DNA of 64,000 nucleotides, taken from NCBI RefSeq assembly GCF_947499695.1, contig NZ_CANMPQ010000001.1, positions 744,001 to 808,000 on the forward strand, written 5' to 3'. A model generated the notes under the pieces. It worked only from the letters and a program-made list of their open reading frames with translations. It had not been told where the DNA came from and searched no databases. Both the position numbers and the translations under genes were made by a program. Origin of the DNA: an uncultured Allomuricauda sp. Lineage in GTDB: Bacteria > Bacteroidota > Bacteroidia > Flavobacteriales > Flavobacteriaceae. Of this stretch, positions 50,641-61,257 are shown piece after piece (position 1 is the stretch's first letter; the number at the start of each line of letters is the position of its first letter).

Positions 50641-51165
50641 TTATTTGGACCGCTCCCCTATAAACTGATCGCTTTTGTTTTTAAATAGTACATTAAACGA
50701 GGTTAGACTTCCATAAATTCGGGTTATATACTGCTGAAGGTCTATTTTTTCTTGATCATCTAAGTTTTTGCTACTGTTTATTTTTTGTTCCATTACCCTA
50801 ATTCGGTCACGAACCATGACGATTTTATGAAAAAAAGTGTCAATGGGCATTTCCTTTGGTGATAGCTGGTCCGTAGGCTCCAGAATTAGTTTCCCACCTT
50901 TCCACTTATCTGCCAAAGCAACTTTTTCATGGGTATCGCTCCATTTTTCCAATATCTTGACCAAAGAGCTCTCCACATCAAAAAAACTAACTGTATCCAC
51001 ATCATCTTCAACTCCTTCAATGATATCAAATTCCGAATCCAAATCAATGGTTTCAAGCCCATTTTCCAAAAAAGTGACCCAATAGTGCCTAGATGACACA
51101 TTCGTCACAACTCCTTTTCCATATTCAGGATGATCAATTCGAGAACCTATTCCAAGTATTTTCAT
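50641..51165 (-). CDS. Protein with SH3/tudor-like N-terminus, unknown function
   Basis: A 174-aa cytoplasmic protein. The N-terminus (IGSRIDHPEYGKGVVTNVSS, about residues 6-25) resembles the SH3/tudor-like module found at the C-terminus of UvrD/PcrA helicases and in transcription-repair factors (consensus GxxVxHxxFGxGxV). The rest is predicted helical, with a charged central part and a coiled C-terminal end (residues 115-165). This could bind RNA polymerase or DNA, by analogy with UvrD, but that is inference. It is convergent with the TIGR03915 gene (4 bp). Confidence 0.7.
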   Translation of the reverse strand: MKILGIGSRIDHPEYGKGVVTNVSSRHYWVTFLENGLETIDLDSEFDIIEGVEDDVDTVSFFDVESSLVKILEKWSDTHEKVALADKWKGGKLILEPTDQLSPKEMPIDTFFHKIVMVRDRIRVMEQKINSSKNLDDQEKIDLQQYITRIYGSLTSFNVLFKNKSDQFIGERSK

Positions 51166-51224
51166 ACGACCGCTTAATTATATTCCTAGTGTTGTTCTTA
51201 ATTTAGGTCGCCAAAAATAATCTA

Positions 51225-52118
51225 CTATCGCTCAAAAGCCAATAGGGTCTCATAAAAATCTTTGTAAATGGCCTTAACATCAATAGTCTTATAAAAAGTA
51301 ATCGGCTTGTTTCCACTGTCTCTGGAAGTTTTTATCGAAATAGTTGATGCCAACTCAGGATTAATATATGCTGTAATCAAGGCCAAATCCCATAGTATTC
51401 GACTTTCCCTGGATCCATCAAGATGATTCTTCCACCGCTCCAATAAAAATTTTCCCAAAAAGTGTCCTGTTGTTTCCCTTTCCAATTCGTCAAAGTTAAT
51501 CTCCATATCCACGGCAACGTTCAGAGGCATAATATTCATCTCTACTTTTGAATCCAGCAAATAGTCCAGGGCGTAGGGGTCCATTAACGGGTTAAAATCG
51601 TTTCGTTTTAAAACCTTTTTTTCGAAATCCATTGTGGTCCCCAACCAATAAACTTTTAGCTTATCTGCTATCTGCGGATCAATATAGACCGCCGAGGCAA
51701 CGTTGGTCAACGCACCTAAAGCAAGGATTGTAATGCTTTTCGAATTCTTGGCTTGCTTAATGATCTCGGAAGCCGCGGCCGAATGTTGAGCCCTATCCCC
51801 CCAATCGTACATTCGAGATTTCGCACCTCGAAGTGTCCTTACTTTAGACCCCATCCCCATTTCACCCAATAACTGTTGATTGAGTCTATGGCTATTTTCC
51901 ATGGATTCATTGACGGTCCAATGACTAGTTTGCCAATGTGCTCCGTTCAGGGCCGTAATTTGCACAGATGGTTCCATAAGAATTCGTGCAAGCGCATAAA
52001 AGTCATCAACTTCATTTCCGGTATCCGCATCCACAATAATTTTTGAAGTTTCCTGACCTGTAAAAATGCTTGCAAAAAGTAAAATGCCAAGAAAAATTAT
52101 ACTCTTTAAAACCTTCAT
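51225..52118 (-). CDS. Exported nucleoside hydrolase-like protein
   Basis: A 297-aa protein of the inosine-uridine nucleoside hydrolase family. The N-terminus has a signal peptide (residues 1-20, ending FTGQ). The calcium-binding motif reads VDADTGNEVDDFYAL (DxDxxxExDD pattern). Later conserved parts are ITILALGALTNVA and NDFNPLMDPYALDYLL, and NIMPLNVAVDMEI. The catalytic histidine region common in other members is not clear. Members release ribose and a base from nucleosides; the signal peptide makes this a periplasmic one, for nucleoside scavenging or for another N-glycoside. Confidence 0.85.
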   Translation of the reverse strand: MKVLKSIIFLGILLFASIFTGQETSKIIVDADTGNEVDDFYALARILMEPSVQITALNGAHWQTSHWTVNESMENSHRLNQQLLGEMGMGSKVRTLRGAKSRMYDWGDRAQHSAAASEIIKQAKNSKSITILALGALTNVASAVYIDPQIADKLKVYWLGTTMDFEKKVLKRNDFNPLMDPYALDYLLDSKVEMNIMPLNVAVDMEINFDELERETTGHFLGKFLLERWKNHLDGSRESRILWDLALITAYINPELASTISIKTSRDSGNKPITFYKTIDVKAIYKDFYETLLAFER

Positions 52119-52217
52119 CTAAATAGTCTTTTAGTATGTTTTTCAAAAAGATAGCCAATGATGGTTACTTTACAAAACAGAAACCCAAACCAGCTTCATT
52201 TTTAACGCTCAAATCGC

Positions 52218-52225
52218 TATTTTTG
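52218..52225 (+). promoter_or_regulatory. -7 promoter element of uvrA
   Basis: TATTTTTG is an exact TAnnTTTG element ending 20 bases before the ATG at 52245. No strong -33 was seen. Confidence 0.5.
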
Positions 52226-52244
52226 AAGTTTTGCAATATTTTTT

Positions 52245-55106
52245 ATGATTGACTACGAAGAACATATTGAGGTTAAAGGCGCAAGGGTCCATAACCTTAA
52301 AAATATTGATGTTACCATTCCTAGGGAAAAGCTCGTAGTAATCACAGGCCTCTCCGGAAGTGGAAAGTCTTCGCTCGCTTTTGACACCATATATGCTGAA
52401 GGACAGCGCAGGTATATTGAAACTTTTTCAGCCTATGCAAGACAGTTTTTAGGAGGTCTGGAAAGACCTGATGTGGATAAAATTGATGGCCTTTCTCCAG
52501 TAATCGCCATTGAGCAAAAAACCACATCAAAATCTCCAAGGTCTACTGTAGGAACAATTACCGAAGTTTATGATTTTTTACGTTTGTTGTTTGCCAGGGC
52601 TGGTGATGCCTATAGTTACAATACCGGAGAAAAAATGGTCAGCTATAACGATGAACAAATCAAGGACCTGATCATTGATTCTTATCGTGGCAAAAAGATT
52701 AATGTTCTAGCCCCGGTGATTAGATCAAGAAAAGGTCATTATCGTGAATTGTTCGAGCAAATTGCCAAACAAGGTTTTGTTAAGGTACGCGTAGATGGTG
52801 ATATTATGGACATCACTAAAGGCATGAAGGTTGACCGTTACAAGACACATGACATAGAAATCGTCATCGATAGACTTAAGGTCAGCGAAAGTGAAGATTT
52901 TCATAAAAGGCTCAATGAAACCATAAACACTGCAATGTACAGTGGTGATAATGTGCTCATGGTCTTAGAAGAAGGTGAAAGAGTACCTCGATATTTTAGT
53001 AGGGACTTAATGTGCCCTTCTTCCGGTATTTCTTATCCTACTCCTGAGCCAAATACATTTTCCTTTAATTCGCCCAAGGGAATGTGCCCGGTTTGCAACG
53101 GTTTGGGTCATGTGCATGAGGTGAATGAACAGAAGATTTTCCCAAACAAAAAATTATCAATTAACGGAGGAGGAATTGCACCTCTCGGAGAATACAAGAA
53201 GTCCTGGGCCTTCAAACAGCTAGAAACTATTGCCCAACGCTATAAGTTTAATCTTTCTGACCCTATTTCCAAGATTCCCAAAGAAGCCATGGATGTAATT
53301 CTAAATGGAGGAAAGGACAGCTTTGAGGTTGATTCAAAAACTTTGGGTGTAAAGAGACAGTACAAGATTGATTACGAAGGTATTTCCAATTTTATCAAGA
53401 CCCAGTTCGAGGAAGCTAATGCCACTTCCATAAAAAGATGGGCCAAGGATTTTATGGATAGAGTTTCTTGTCATAATTGCGAAGGTGCTCGTCTGCGAAA
53501 GGAATCGCTCTACTTTAAAATTGGAAATAAGAACATCGCAGAGCTGGCTAAGCTTGATATTGCTGAACTAGCAGATTTCTTTGAACAACTTGAAAGTACA
53601 ATTAAAGGAAACCAAAAGAAAATTGCAGAGGAAATCATTAAAGAAATCAAAACCAGAATCCGATTTTTATTGGATGTTGGTCTGGATTACCTTTCATTGA
53701 ACCGTAGTTCCAAATCACTTTCGGGTGGCGAAGCCCAACGAATTCGTTTAGCGACACAAATAGGGTCTCAGCTTGTAGGCGTGCTATATATTCTTGATGA
53801 GCCTAGTATAGGATTGCACCAGCGCGATAATGAACGTTTGATCAACTCTTTGGAATCGCTTCGCGATATAGGTAACTCGGTTATTGTGGTTGAGCACGAC
53901 AGGGACATGATCGAACATGCGGACCACGTTATTGATATTGGCCCAAAAGCAGGTAGACATGGTGGTGAGATAATTTCGGAAGGTGAACCCAAGGACCTGA
54001 AATACCATAACACTCTTACAGCACAATACATCACCGGAGCACTGGAAATACCCGTTCCACAAAATCGAAGAAAAGGAACCGGAAAAAAAATTGTCCTTTC
54101 TGGTTGCACAGGAAACAATTTAAAAAATGTGACAGCTGAATTTCCTTTGGGTAAATTAATAGGAGTTACCGGCGTTTCTGGTAGTGGTAAATCCACGTTG
54201 ATCAACGAAACACTTTATCCGATAATGAACGCCCATTATTTTAATGGGGTCAAAAAACCTATGCCCTATAAAAAAATTACGGGTCTGGAACATGCTGACA
54301 AGGTAATTGACATCAACCAATCTCCTATTGGGCGCACACCAAGGTCTAATCCAGCAACGTATACAGGTGTATTCAGTGAAATTCGGGCATTGTTCTCCAA
54401 GACAACCGAAGCGACAATCAGAGGTTATAAGCCAGGTCGGTTTAGTTTCAATGTCGCGGGTGGTAGATGTGAAACATGTCAAGGAGGTGGACTCAAGGTT
54501 ATTGAAATGAATTTCTTGCCGGATGTATATGTTGAATGCGAAACTTGTAATGGCAAACGTTTTAATAGGGAGACCTTGGAAATTCGTTATAAAGGAAAAT
54601 CAATTGCAGATGTTCTTGAAATGACCATCAATGAGGCTGTTGCCTTTTTTGAAAACATACCTAAAATACACCGAAAATTAAAGACCATTAAAGATGTAGG
54701 GTTAGGATATATTTCTTTGGGACAACAGTCCACCACTCTTTCAGGAGGCGAAGCACAAAGGGTTAAATTGGCGACTGAACTTTCAAAAAGAGATACCGGA
54801 AATACTTTTTATATATTGGACGAGCCTACAACAGGACTTCATTTTGAAGATATTAGGGTATTGATGGAAGTTTTAAACCAATTGGTGGACAAAGGAAATA
54901 CCATTTTGGTCATTGAACATAATATGGACGTCATAAAAATGATGGACCATATCATTGATATCGGTTACGAAGGTGGCCGAGGAGGCGGAATGATAGTTGC
55001 CAAAGGCACCCCTGAAGAGGTAGCAAAAGACAATAAAAGTTATACGGCCAAGTTCTTGAAGAAGGAGTTGGACAATGCGAAAAGAAAAATAGCCCCAGCG
55101 GTCTGA
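52245..55106 (+). CDS. uvrA: Excinuclease ABC subunit A
   Basis: A 953-aa damage-recognition ATPase of nucleotide excision repair. Two ABC modules are visible: Walker [10 protein letters not shown] near residue 35 and GVSGSGKST near 645; signatures [17 protein letters not shown] and [17 protein letters not shown]; Walker B segments [13 protein letters not shown] and [13 protein letters not shown]. Zinc modules include [24 protein letters not shown] and CETCQGGG...CETCNGKRF. Length fits the standard subunit. The ATG at 52245 follows a TATTTTTG -7 element. A LOG-family gene starts 14 bp later, so they likely share a transcript. Confidence 0.98.
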   Translation: MIDYEEHIEVKGARVHNLKNIDVTIPREKLVVITGLSGSGKSSLAFDTIYAEGQRRYIETFSAYARQFLGGLERPDVDKIDGLSPVIAIEQKTTSKSPRSTVGTITEVYDFLRLLFARAGDAYSYNTGEKMVSYNDEQIKDLIIDSYRGKKINVLAPVIRSRKGHYRELFEQIAKQGFVKVRVDGDIMDITKGMKVDRYKTHDIEIVIDRLKVSESEDFHKRLNETINTAMYSGDNVLMVLEEGERVPRYFSRDLMCPSSGISYPTPEPNTFSFNSPKGMCPVCNGLGHVHEVNEQKIFPNKKLSINGGGIAPLGEYKKSWAFKQLETIAQRYKFNLSDPISKIPKEAMDVILNGGKDSFEVDSKTLGVKRQYKIDYEGISNFIKTQFEEANATSIKRWAKDFMDRVSCHNCEGARLRKESLYFKIGNKNIAELAKLDIAELADFFEQLESTIKGNQKKIAEEIIKEIKTRIRFLLDVGLDYLSLNRSSKSLSGGEAQRIRLATQIGSQLVGVLYILDEPSIGLHQRDNERLINSLESLRDIGNSVIVVEHDRDMIEHADHVIDIGPKAGRHGGEIISEGEPKDLKYHNTLTAQYITGALEIPVPQNRRKGTGKKIVLSGCTGNNLKNVTAEFPLGKLIGVTGVSGSGKSTLINETLYPIMNAHYFNGVKKPMPYKKITGLEHADKVIDINQSPIGRTPRSNPATYTGVFSEIRALFSKTTEATIRGYKPGRFSFNVAGGRCETCQGGGLKVIEMNFLPDVYVECETCNGKRFNRETLEIRYKGKSIADVLEMTINEAVAFFENIPKIHRKLKTIKDVGLGYISLGQQSTTLSGGEAQRVKLATELSKRDTGNTFYILDEPTTGLHFEDIRVLMEVLNQLVDKGNTILVIEHNMDVIKMMDHIIDIGYEGGRGGGMIVAKGTPEEVAKDNKSYTAKFLKKELDNAKRKIAPAV

Positions 55107-55120
55107 TTAAAAATAGAATT

Positions 55121-55807
55121 ATGCGAAAAGAACAACACCACAAAGGTTGGAATGAAATAAAGACGAACGATTCATGGGCAATATTCAAAATCATGGGGGA
55201 ATTTGTCAATGGTTTTGAAAAAATGAGTCAGATAGGACCTTGTGTTTCCATATTTGGTTCGGCACGTACCAAACCAGGAGAACCTTTTTATGAGCTCTCT
55301 GTAAAAGTAGCCAAAAGCGTTGCCGAAGCAGGCTATGGAATCATAACCGGAGGTGGCCCAGGAATTATGGAAGCAGGTAATAAAGGTGCAAACTTGGCAG
55401 GGGGAACTTCTGTAGGACTCAACATCGACCTACCTTTTGAGCAACACGACAATCCATATATCGACGCTGATAAAAGCCTTGATTTTGACTACTTTTTTGT
55501 TCGAAAGGTGATGTTTGTCAAATACTCACAAGGGTTTGTGGTCATGCCAGGAGGCTTTGGAACGCTCGACGAACTCTTCGAGGCCATCACGCTGATCCAA
55601 ACGAATAAAATACATACATTCCCCATCATTTTAGTTGGCACAGAATTCTGGAGCGGACTTTTCGAATGGATAAAGAATACCATGTTATCTGCTGGAAATA
55701 TAAGCTCAGGTGACCTGGATTTAATTAAAATTGTTGATACTGCGGACGAGGTGGTCCAAATCATTGACGCATTCTACAAAGGACGAAATCTTAGTCCTAA
55801 CTTTTAA
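55121..55807 (+). CDS. LOG-family (TIGR00730) Rossmann-fold protein
   Basis: A 228-aa protein. The phosphoribohydrolase motif PGGFGTLDELFE (about residues 145-156) with the GGGPGIMEAGNKGA nucleotide loop identifies the LOG/TIGR00730 family, whose members hydrolyse AMP-type or cytokinin ribotides to release the base. Bacterial members often act on purine nucleotide monophosphates in general (PpnN-like). The N-terminal extension before residue 40 is longer than in short members. It lies 14 bp after uvrA and 11 bp before the next gene, so it is cotranscribed, possibly for nucleotide clearance. Confidence 0.9.
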   Translation: MRKEQHHKGWNEIKTNDSWAIFKIMGEFVNGFEKMSQIGPCVSIFGSARTKPGEPFYELSVKVAKSVAEAGYGIITGGGPGIMEAGNKGANLAGGTSVGLNIDLPFEQHDNPYIDADKSLDFDYFFVRKVMFVKYSQGFVVMPGGFGTLDELFEAITLIQTNKIHTFPIILVGTEFWSGLFEWIKNTMLSAGNISSGDLDLIKIVDTADEVVQIIDAFYKGRNLSPNF

Positions 55808-55818
55808 TACAACCACTC

Positions 55819-58656
55819 TTGTTGAGTAAGAAACCTTCATTACAAACAACTATTGCGCTTCATTTTTTGTTGTGCCTTTCTGCATTGGCCCAACACACGA
55901 ATGAAATCAATGCCACGTTGAAGGGTATCGGTAAGGAAATCCAAATCAAGCAAAAGTTTACCTATGTAAACGATTCGAAAGATGGGCTTTCCGTATTGTA
56001 TTTTAATGATTGGAATCACGCATATGCCAACAAGAACACCGCCCTCGCAAAACGCTTTGCGGAAGAGTTTAAGCGAAGTTTGCATTTAGCCAAAGACAAA
56101 GAAAGGGGGTACACCAAAATGATGAGCATTGTGGATGCCAACTACACTGGATTAGGATGGGGTCACTATAAGAACAAGGATGTTCTCCGAGTTGAGTTAA
56201 ATGAGATTTTGCAACCAGGTGAATCAGTACAGCTTTTTTTCACGTATAACGTAAAACTACCGCACTCAAAGTTTACTTCTTACGGTCATAGCCCAAATGG
56301 AGGTTATTATCTAAGAGATTGGTATTTAACCCCTGCTGTTTACACCGACAAATGGAAGCTATATGACAATATGGATCTAGATGACCTATATACTGATGTC
56401 ACCAATACCTCTATAGACTTCATTTACCCTAAAGGATTGCATTTGGCCACCAATTTTGATTCTAATGGCAACTCTGAATTCCCGGGGGGACAATTCACAA
56501 GACTTGTTGGGGAGAACAGGAAGGGCTGTGAGGTTATTTTATACGCTAGAGAAGAATTTACCAAGCATGTTACCCGAACCATGACAGTGGTCACCGACTT
56601 AGATTCCAATAAGTACAATAATATCTCCCAGGGGATTTCAATCAATCGGATTTCAGATTTTTTATTCGAGAACCTTGGTCGTATGCCCCATAAAAGTTTA
56701 TTGGTCAGTAATCTTGCCTATAATAAATCACCTCTCTATGGTATAAATCAACTACCCTCTTTTATAAGGCCTTATGAGGCGCAGTTTCAATTTGAAATGA
56801 AATTTTTAAAGACTGCTCTGCACAGTTTTTTGAAAGAAACTATGTTTCTAGATCCTCGACAAGAACGATGGGTCAGCGATGCGATTGCGAATTATCTAAT
56901 GATAAAATATGTTGAGGAATACTATCCAGACCAAAAACTGGCCGGAAAGCTTTCTCGACTTTGGGGATTTCGAAGTTTCCACTTGGCGAAAATGGACTTT
57001 AATGAACAGTATGCCTTGCTAAGCATGCTTTCAGCCCGTAAAAACATTGATCAGGCACTTACAACTCCCAACGATTCTTTGATTAAGTTCAACCAAAAAA
57101 TAGCCAACGGTTACAAAGCAGGATTGGGAATGTCCTATTTGGCGGAGTATCTTGGAGAAAAGAAAATCGACAGCAGTATTCTTTCCTTTTACAAAACCCA
57201 TAACTTAAATTCCAATGTGACAGCGGAGGACTTTAGGGTTGAGATAGAACGCTTTTCAGATAAAGACCTAGATTGGTTTTTTGATGAGTACGTGTCCACA
57301 CGAAAAAAAATAGATTATAAAATAAAGAAGATTGAGAAAACCGAGGATTCCATCACTTTTGTTATAAAAAACAAAAGAGGGACAAAAGTTCCGATTTCCC
57401 TGTTTGGACTGCAAAAGGATTCGGTGGTATCTCATTATTGGTTTACGGATATTGACACTTCAAGAGTCTTTACCATCCCTAGAAAAGGCGAAGACCGTTT
57501 AGTGCTCAACTATGACCAAAAGATTCCGGAGTTTAACCAACGTGACAACTGGAAGACGTTAAATGGATTCTTTTCCAGTAATAAAAAACTAAAATTTCAA
57601 TTTTTCAAGGATACCGAAGACCCCAACTATAACCAAGTTTTCTACGTACCCATTGCAAACTTCAATGTCTATGATGGAATAACTCCGGGACTTAGAATCT
57701 ATAATAAGACTTTTTTAGAAAGACCTTTTCAATACGATTTTGGTCCTACCTACTCCTTCTTGGAAAAGACTTTGGTAGGAAAAGCAAGTTTACGGTATAG
57801 AAAATACCATGGCAAAAGTGGTCTTTATGTTTCGAATTATTCCTTTTCGGGCTCCACCTCTCATTTTCAGGTTAACTCGAGGTTTACAACACTTACTCCG
57901 GCAATTAGTTTTGGATGGAGGCCAGATAATTTAATGTCCAATCGACGGCAATCGCTGCTTTTTAGGTATAGAAGTGTTTTTCGGAATATAGATGATGCCA
58001 TCGCGGATGAAATCGACACAGACCCAGATTATGCCGTTTTTAATGTTCGGTTCCGTGACTTTGACAACAACATATTAAACTATTCATCCTGGTTTCTCGA
58101 TGCCCAACATTCTAGTGAGTTTAGCAAGCTTGCTTTTGAATTTGAATACCGTAAACTATTTCAGAGCAATAGACAGTTAAATCTCAGATTCTATGCTGGT
58201 AAGTTTCTGAGAAACAAGACGAATTCAGATTTTTTCAGTTTTGCCTTAGATCGTCCAACTGATTATTTATTTGACTTAAATTATCTCGGTCGTTCAGAAA
58301 ACTCCGGAATCTACAGTCAACAAATTATCATTGCAGAAGGAGGCTTTAAATCAACACTTGAAAACCCGTTTGCGAACGATTGGATAACTACCATGAACGC
58401 TAGTACCAACATTTGGCGATGGATAGAAGCTTATGGCGATATAGGGTACATTCGCAACCGTGGTGAAAATGCTCGTTTTGTATACGACTCAGGTATCCGT
58501 TTAAATCTTGTTACTGATTATTTTGAACTTTACTTTCCTGTATATTCCAACCGAGGATGGGAAATTGCGGATAACGATTACGGAGAACGTATCAGATTTA
58601 TTGTGACCATAAGCCCTAGAACACTTATTGGCCTATTCACTAGAAAGTGGTTTTAA
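55819..58656 (+). CDS. M1-aminopeptidase-like pseudoenzyme fused to a probable outer-membrane barrel
   Basis: A 945-aa exported protein starting at TTG (55819 or the next TTG); the signal peptide is near residues 8-24 (HFLLCLSALAQ). The N-terminal half follows the M1 aminopeptidase pattern (beta-sandwich, then helical domain), but the zinc motif HExxH is absent: the aligned region is ALHSFLKETMFLDPRQERWV, and the later zinc glutamate is replaced in VSDAIANYLM. The C-terminal 340 or so residues form alternating strands (VGKASLRYRKYHGKSGLYV and later similar) and end RKWF, as outer-membrane barrels do. A surface-anchored binding protein is more likely than a peptidase (inference). Confidence 0.8.
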   Translation: MLSKKPSLQTTIALHFLLCLSALAQHTNEINATLKGIGKEIQIKQKFTYVNDSKDGLSVLYFNDWNHAYANKNTALAKRFAEEFKRSLHLAKDKERGYTKMMSIVDANYTGLGWGHYKNKDVLRVELNEILQPGESVQLFFTYNVKLPHSKFTSYGHSPNGGYYLRDWYLTPAVYTDKWKLYDNMDLDDLYTDVTNTSIDFIYPKGLHLATNFDSNGNSEFPGGQFTRLVGENRKGCEVILYAREEFTKHVTRTMTVVTDLDSNKYNNISQGISINRISDFLFENLGRMPHKSLLVSNLAYNKSPLYGINQLPSFIRPYEAQFQFEMKFLKTALHSFLKETMFLDPRQERWVSDAIANYLMIKYVEEYYPDQKLAGKLSRLWGFRSFHLAKMDFNEQYALLSMLSARKNIDQALTTPNDSLIKFNQKIANGYKAGLGMSYLAEYLGEKKIDSSILSFYKTHNLNSNVTAEDFRVEIERFSDKDLDWFFDEYVSTRKKIDYKIKKIEKTEDSITFVIKNKRGTKVPISLFGLQKDSVVSHYWFTDIDTSRVFTIPRKGEDRLVLNYDQKIPEFNQRDNWKTLNGFFSSNKKLKFQFFKDTEDPNYNQVFYVPIANFNVYDGITPGLRIYNKTFLERPFQYDFGPTYSFLEKTLVGKASLRYRKYHGKSGLYVSNYSFSGSTSHFQVNSRFTTLTPAISFGWRPDNLMSNRRQSLLFRYRSVFRNIDDAIADEIDTDPDYAVFNVRFRDFDNNILNYSSWFLDAQHSSEFSKLAFEFEYRKLFQSNRQLNLRFYAGKFLRNKTNSDFFSFALDRPTDYLFDLNYLGRSENSGIYSQQIIIAEGGFKSTLENPFANDWITTMNASTNIWRWIEAYGDIGYIRNRGENARFVYDSGIRLNLVTDYFELYFPVYSNRGWEIADNDYGERIRFIVTISPRTLIGLFTRKWF

Positions 58657-58763
58657 TTGCCATATTCCTAAAAAACATGCCTTAAAAAACACAAAATTTG
58701 AAAATTTTGTTTTCAAACGTTGATTTTGTTGTCATATTATCACATTATTAACATAGCTAGGTA

Positions 58764-58794
58764 TTGCCAATACCGATGTATTTTAGTAATTTTG
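58764..58794 (+). promoter_or_regulatory. Bacteroidota-type promoter of the E1 dehydrogenase gene
   Basis: TTG at 58764-58766, a 20-bp gap, then TAATTTTG at 58787-58794 match the Bacteroidota -33/-7 consensus. The start near 58801 gives a 14-base leader to the ATG at 58815. Confidence 0.75.
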
Positions 58795-58814
58795 CAAAAA
58801 ATCCTGCATAGCCT

Positions 58815-61226
58815 ATGAAACCTGATTCCAAGACAAGCAATGATATTTCCTTTGATGATTTTCAGTCTCAAATCCTGAGGGATTATAAAGTTGCCGTCAC
58901 CAGCAGGGAGTGTAGTTTGCTTGGAAGACGGGAGGTACTTTCTGGTAAAGCAAAATTTGGGATTTTTGGAGATGGAAAAGAGCTGCCTCAATTGGCTATG
59001 GCGCGCGCTTTTCAAGATGGGGACTTCAGAAGTGGTTATTACAGAGACCAAACTTTTATGATGTCCTTGGACAACCTAAGTCCAAAAGAGTTTTTCCACG
59101 GTTTGTACGCCACCACAGATCTGGATAAAGAACCTATGAGTGCAGGCCGTCAAATGGGAGGCCATTTTGTAACGCATAGCTTAAATGAAGATGGCTCATG
59201 GAAAGATTTGACCAAACAAAAAAATAGCAGTGCGGACATATCGTGTACCGCAGGACAAATGCCTCGTCTTCTTGGATTGGCACAAGCATCAAAACTATAT
59301 CGCAACCTTAAGGAAATAGATCAGACAAATTTTTCCAACAATGGAAATGAAGTTGCTTGGGGAACAATAGGCAACGCAAGTACCAGTGAGGGCCACTTTT
59401 TTGAGACTCTCAATGCCGCGGGTGTAATGCAAGTGCCTCTAGTAATGTGTGTTTGGGATGATGATTACGGCATTTCCGTTCCTTCTGAGTTCCATACGAC
59501 CAAGGGGGATATTTCTGAGGTTCTAAAAGGACTACAGCGAGATGAGGATAATGACGGATATGAAATTTTAAAGGTTAAGGGGTGGGATTACACCGCTTTA
59601 ATCCATGCTTTCGAAAATGCGTCGGATATTGCCCGAGAAGAACACGTTCCTGTACTCATTCATGTGACCGAACTCACGCAACCTCAGGGTCATTCAACCT
59701 CTGGATCCCATGAACGATATAAGTCACAAGAACGTTTGGAGTGGGAACGTGAAAATGACTGCAATAAAAGATTCAGAGAATGGGTCATAGAAAATAATAT
59801 TGCCACTGAAGAAGAGCTTAAAAGTCTTGAAAGAGAAATAAAGCAACAAGTAAGGGCTGCAAAAAAGGAAGCTTGGTCGGAATTTCTTAAACCTCATCTT
59901 GATGAGAAGAAACAATTGGTAAAGCTTTTGGAAGCTGCCGCTAGCAAAAGTCCGAATCGGACTTTTATCTCAAAAGTTAAGAACGACCTTATTGCCATTG
60001 AAGAGCCGTTGAAAAAAGACTTAGCCTCCAAATCTAGAAAAGCACTGCGCTATCTTTTGGGGGAATCAACGGAAGAGAAACAGGCACTTCTAGCTTGGAT
60101 AAATGAATTTTTAAGTACATCACAACCCAAGTTCAGTTCACATCTTTATAGTGAATTGCAGAATAACGCTATAAACGTTGCCCCTGCGACACCCGTATTT
60201 TCTGAAGAAACTGAAATGGTCGATGGACGAATCATTTTAAGAGACAATTTTGATGCGCTATTTGAAAAATATCCAGAGTCCTTGGTGTTCGGCGAGGATA
60301 CAGGTAACATTGGAGATGTAAACCAAGGCCTAGAAGGACTTCAGAAAAAATATGGAGCGCTACGCGTTGCAGATACCGGAATTCGGGAAACAACAATTGT
60401 TGGACAAGGTATTGGGCTTGCCTTAAGAGGATTAAGACCTATTGCGGAAATTCAATATCTTGACTATATCCTTTATGGATTACAGACATTAAGTGATGAT
60501 TTAGCGACATTGATGTACCGCACCGTGGGCAAACAAAAAGCTCCTTTGATTATTCGGACTCGCGGTCATCGATTGGAGGGTATTTGGCACTCAGGTTCAC
60601 CTATGGGAGGACTCATCCATCTGTTACGAGGCATGTACATTCTTGTTCCACGTAATATGACCCAAGCAGCAGGTTTTTACAATACTTTGATGAAAAGTGA
60701 TGAACCTGCCCTAGTGATTGAAAGTCTTAACGGTTATCGTTTAAAAGAAAAGAAACCTTCAAATCTTGGCGAGTTCTGCACCCCGATTGGTGAAGTTGAA
60801 GTCATGAAAGAAGGCTCCGATATTACACTGCTATCTTATGGTTCAACCCTGCGTATTGTAGAAAAAGTAGCTGCTGAATTATCCGAAGTGGGAATTGATG
60901 CCGAAGTAATAGATACACAATCACTTCTTCCTTTTGATCTTGGCCACAATGTGGCAAAAAGTTTAAAAAAGACAAATAGACTACTTATTATAGACGAAGA
61001 TGTCCCCGGTGGTTGTTCTGCATATTTGATGCAAGAAATCCTTGAGAAACAAAATGGTTACCAATATCTTGATAGTGCACCACAAACACTCACAGCTAAA
61101 GAACATAGGCCAGCTTATGCTTCTGATGGGGACTACTTTTCCAAACCCAACGCGGAAGATATTTTTGAAAAAGTTTATGAAATCATGAACGAAACGAATC
61201 CGGAGGAATTTCCGACACTCAGATAA
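58815..61226 (+). CDS. Fused E1 alpha/beta subunit of a 2-oxoacid dehydrogenase (branched-chain type)
   Basis: An 803-aa fusion. The alpha part (about 1-400) has the thiamine-diphosphate region GNASTSEGHFFETLNAAG and DDDYGISVPS, with RQMGGHFVTHS before it. The beta part (about 465-803) has VFGEDTGNIGDVNQGLEGL, RVADTGIRETTIVGQGIGLA and the conserved QYLDYILYGLQTLSDDLA. The C-terminal transketolase-like domain ends with DIEDVPGGCSAYL-like IIDEDVPGGCSAYLMQE. Such fusions are standard in Bacteroidota and act as the E1 of branched-chain 2-oxoacid (or related) dehydrogenase complexes. The E2 is outside the window. Confidence 0.94.
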   Translation: MKPDSKTSNDISFDDFQSQILRDYKVAVTSRECSLLGRREVLSGKAKFGIFGDGKELPQLAMARAFQDGDFRSGYYRDQTFMMSLDNLSPKEFFHGLYATTDLDKEPMSAGRQMGGHFVTHSLNEDGSWKDLTKQKNSSADISCTAGQMPRLLGLAQASKLYRNLKEIDQTNFSNNGNEVAWGTIGNASTSEGHFFETLNAAGVMQVPLVMCVWDDDYGISVPSEFHTTKGDISEVLKGLQRDEDNDGYEILKVKGWDYTALIHAFENASDIAREEHVPVLIHVTELTQPQGHSTSGSHERYKSQERLEWERENDCNKRFREWVIENNIATEEELKSLEREIKQQVRAAKKEAWSEFLKPHLDEKKQLVKLLEAAASKSPNRTFISKVKNDLIAIEEPLKKDLASKSRKALRYLLGESTEEKQALLAWINEFLSTSQPKFSSHLYSELQNNAINVAPATPVFSEETEMVDGRIILRDNFDALFEKYPESLVFGEDTGNIGDVNQGLEGLQKKYGALRVADTGIRETTIVGQGIGLALRGLRPIAEIQYLDYILYGLQTLSDDLATLMYRTVGKQKAPLIIRTRGHRLEGIWHSGSPMGGLIHLLRGMYILVPRNMTQAAGFYNTLMKSDEPALVIESLNGYRLKEKKPSNLGEFCTPIGEVEVMKEGSDITLLSYGSTLRIVEKVAAELSEVGIDAEVIDTQSLLPFDLGHNVAKSLKKTNRLLIIDEDVPGGCSAYLMQEILEKQNGYQYLDSAPQTLTAKEHRPAYASDGDYFSKPNAEDIFEKVYEIMNETNPEEFPTLR

Positions 61227-61230
61227 AAGT

Positions 61231-61257
61231 AAGCCCGCTTTAAGCGGGCTTTTATTT
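61231..61257. terminator. Bidirectional intrinsic terminator
   Basis: AAGCCCGC (61231-61238) pairs perfectly with GCGGGCTT (61244-61251) around TTTAA. A T-rich tail lies on the plus-strand side and an A-rich one on the other (ATAAAAGT), so it can stop both the E1 gene and the convergent M16 gene. Confidence 0.9.

Noticed and set aside
53768..54205. 145-aa open frame on the minus strand
   Set aside because: It is antisense to uvrA across conserved ABC motifs.
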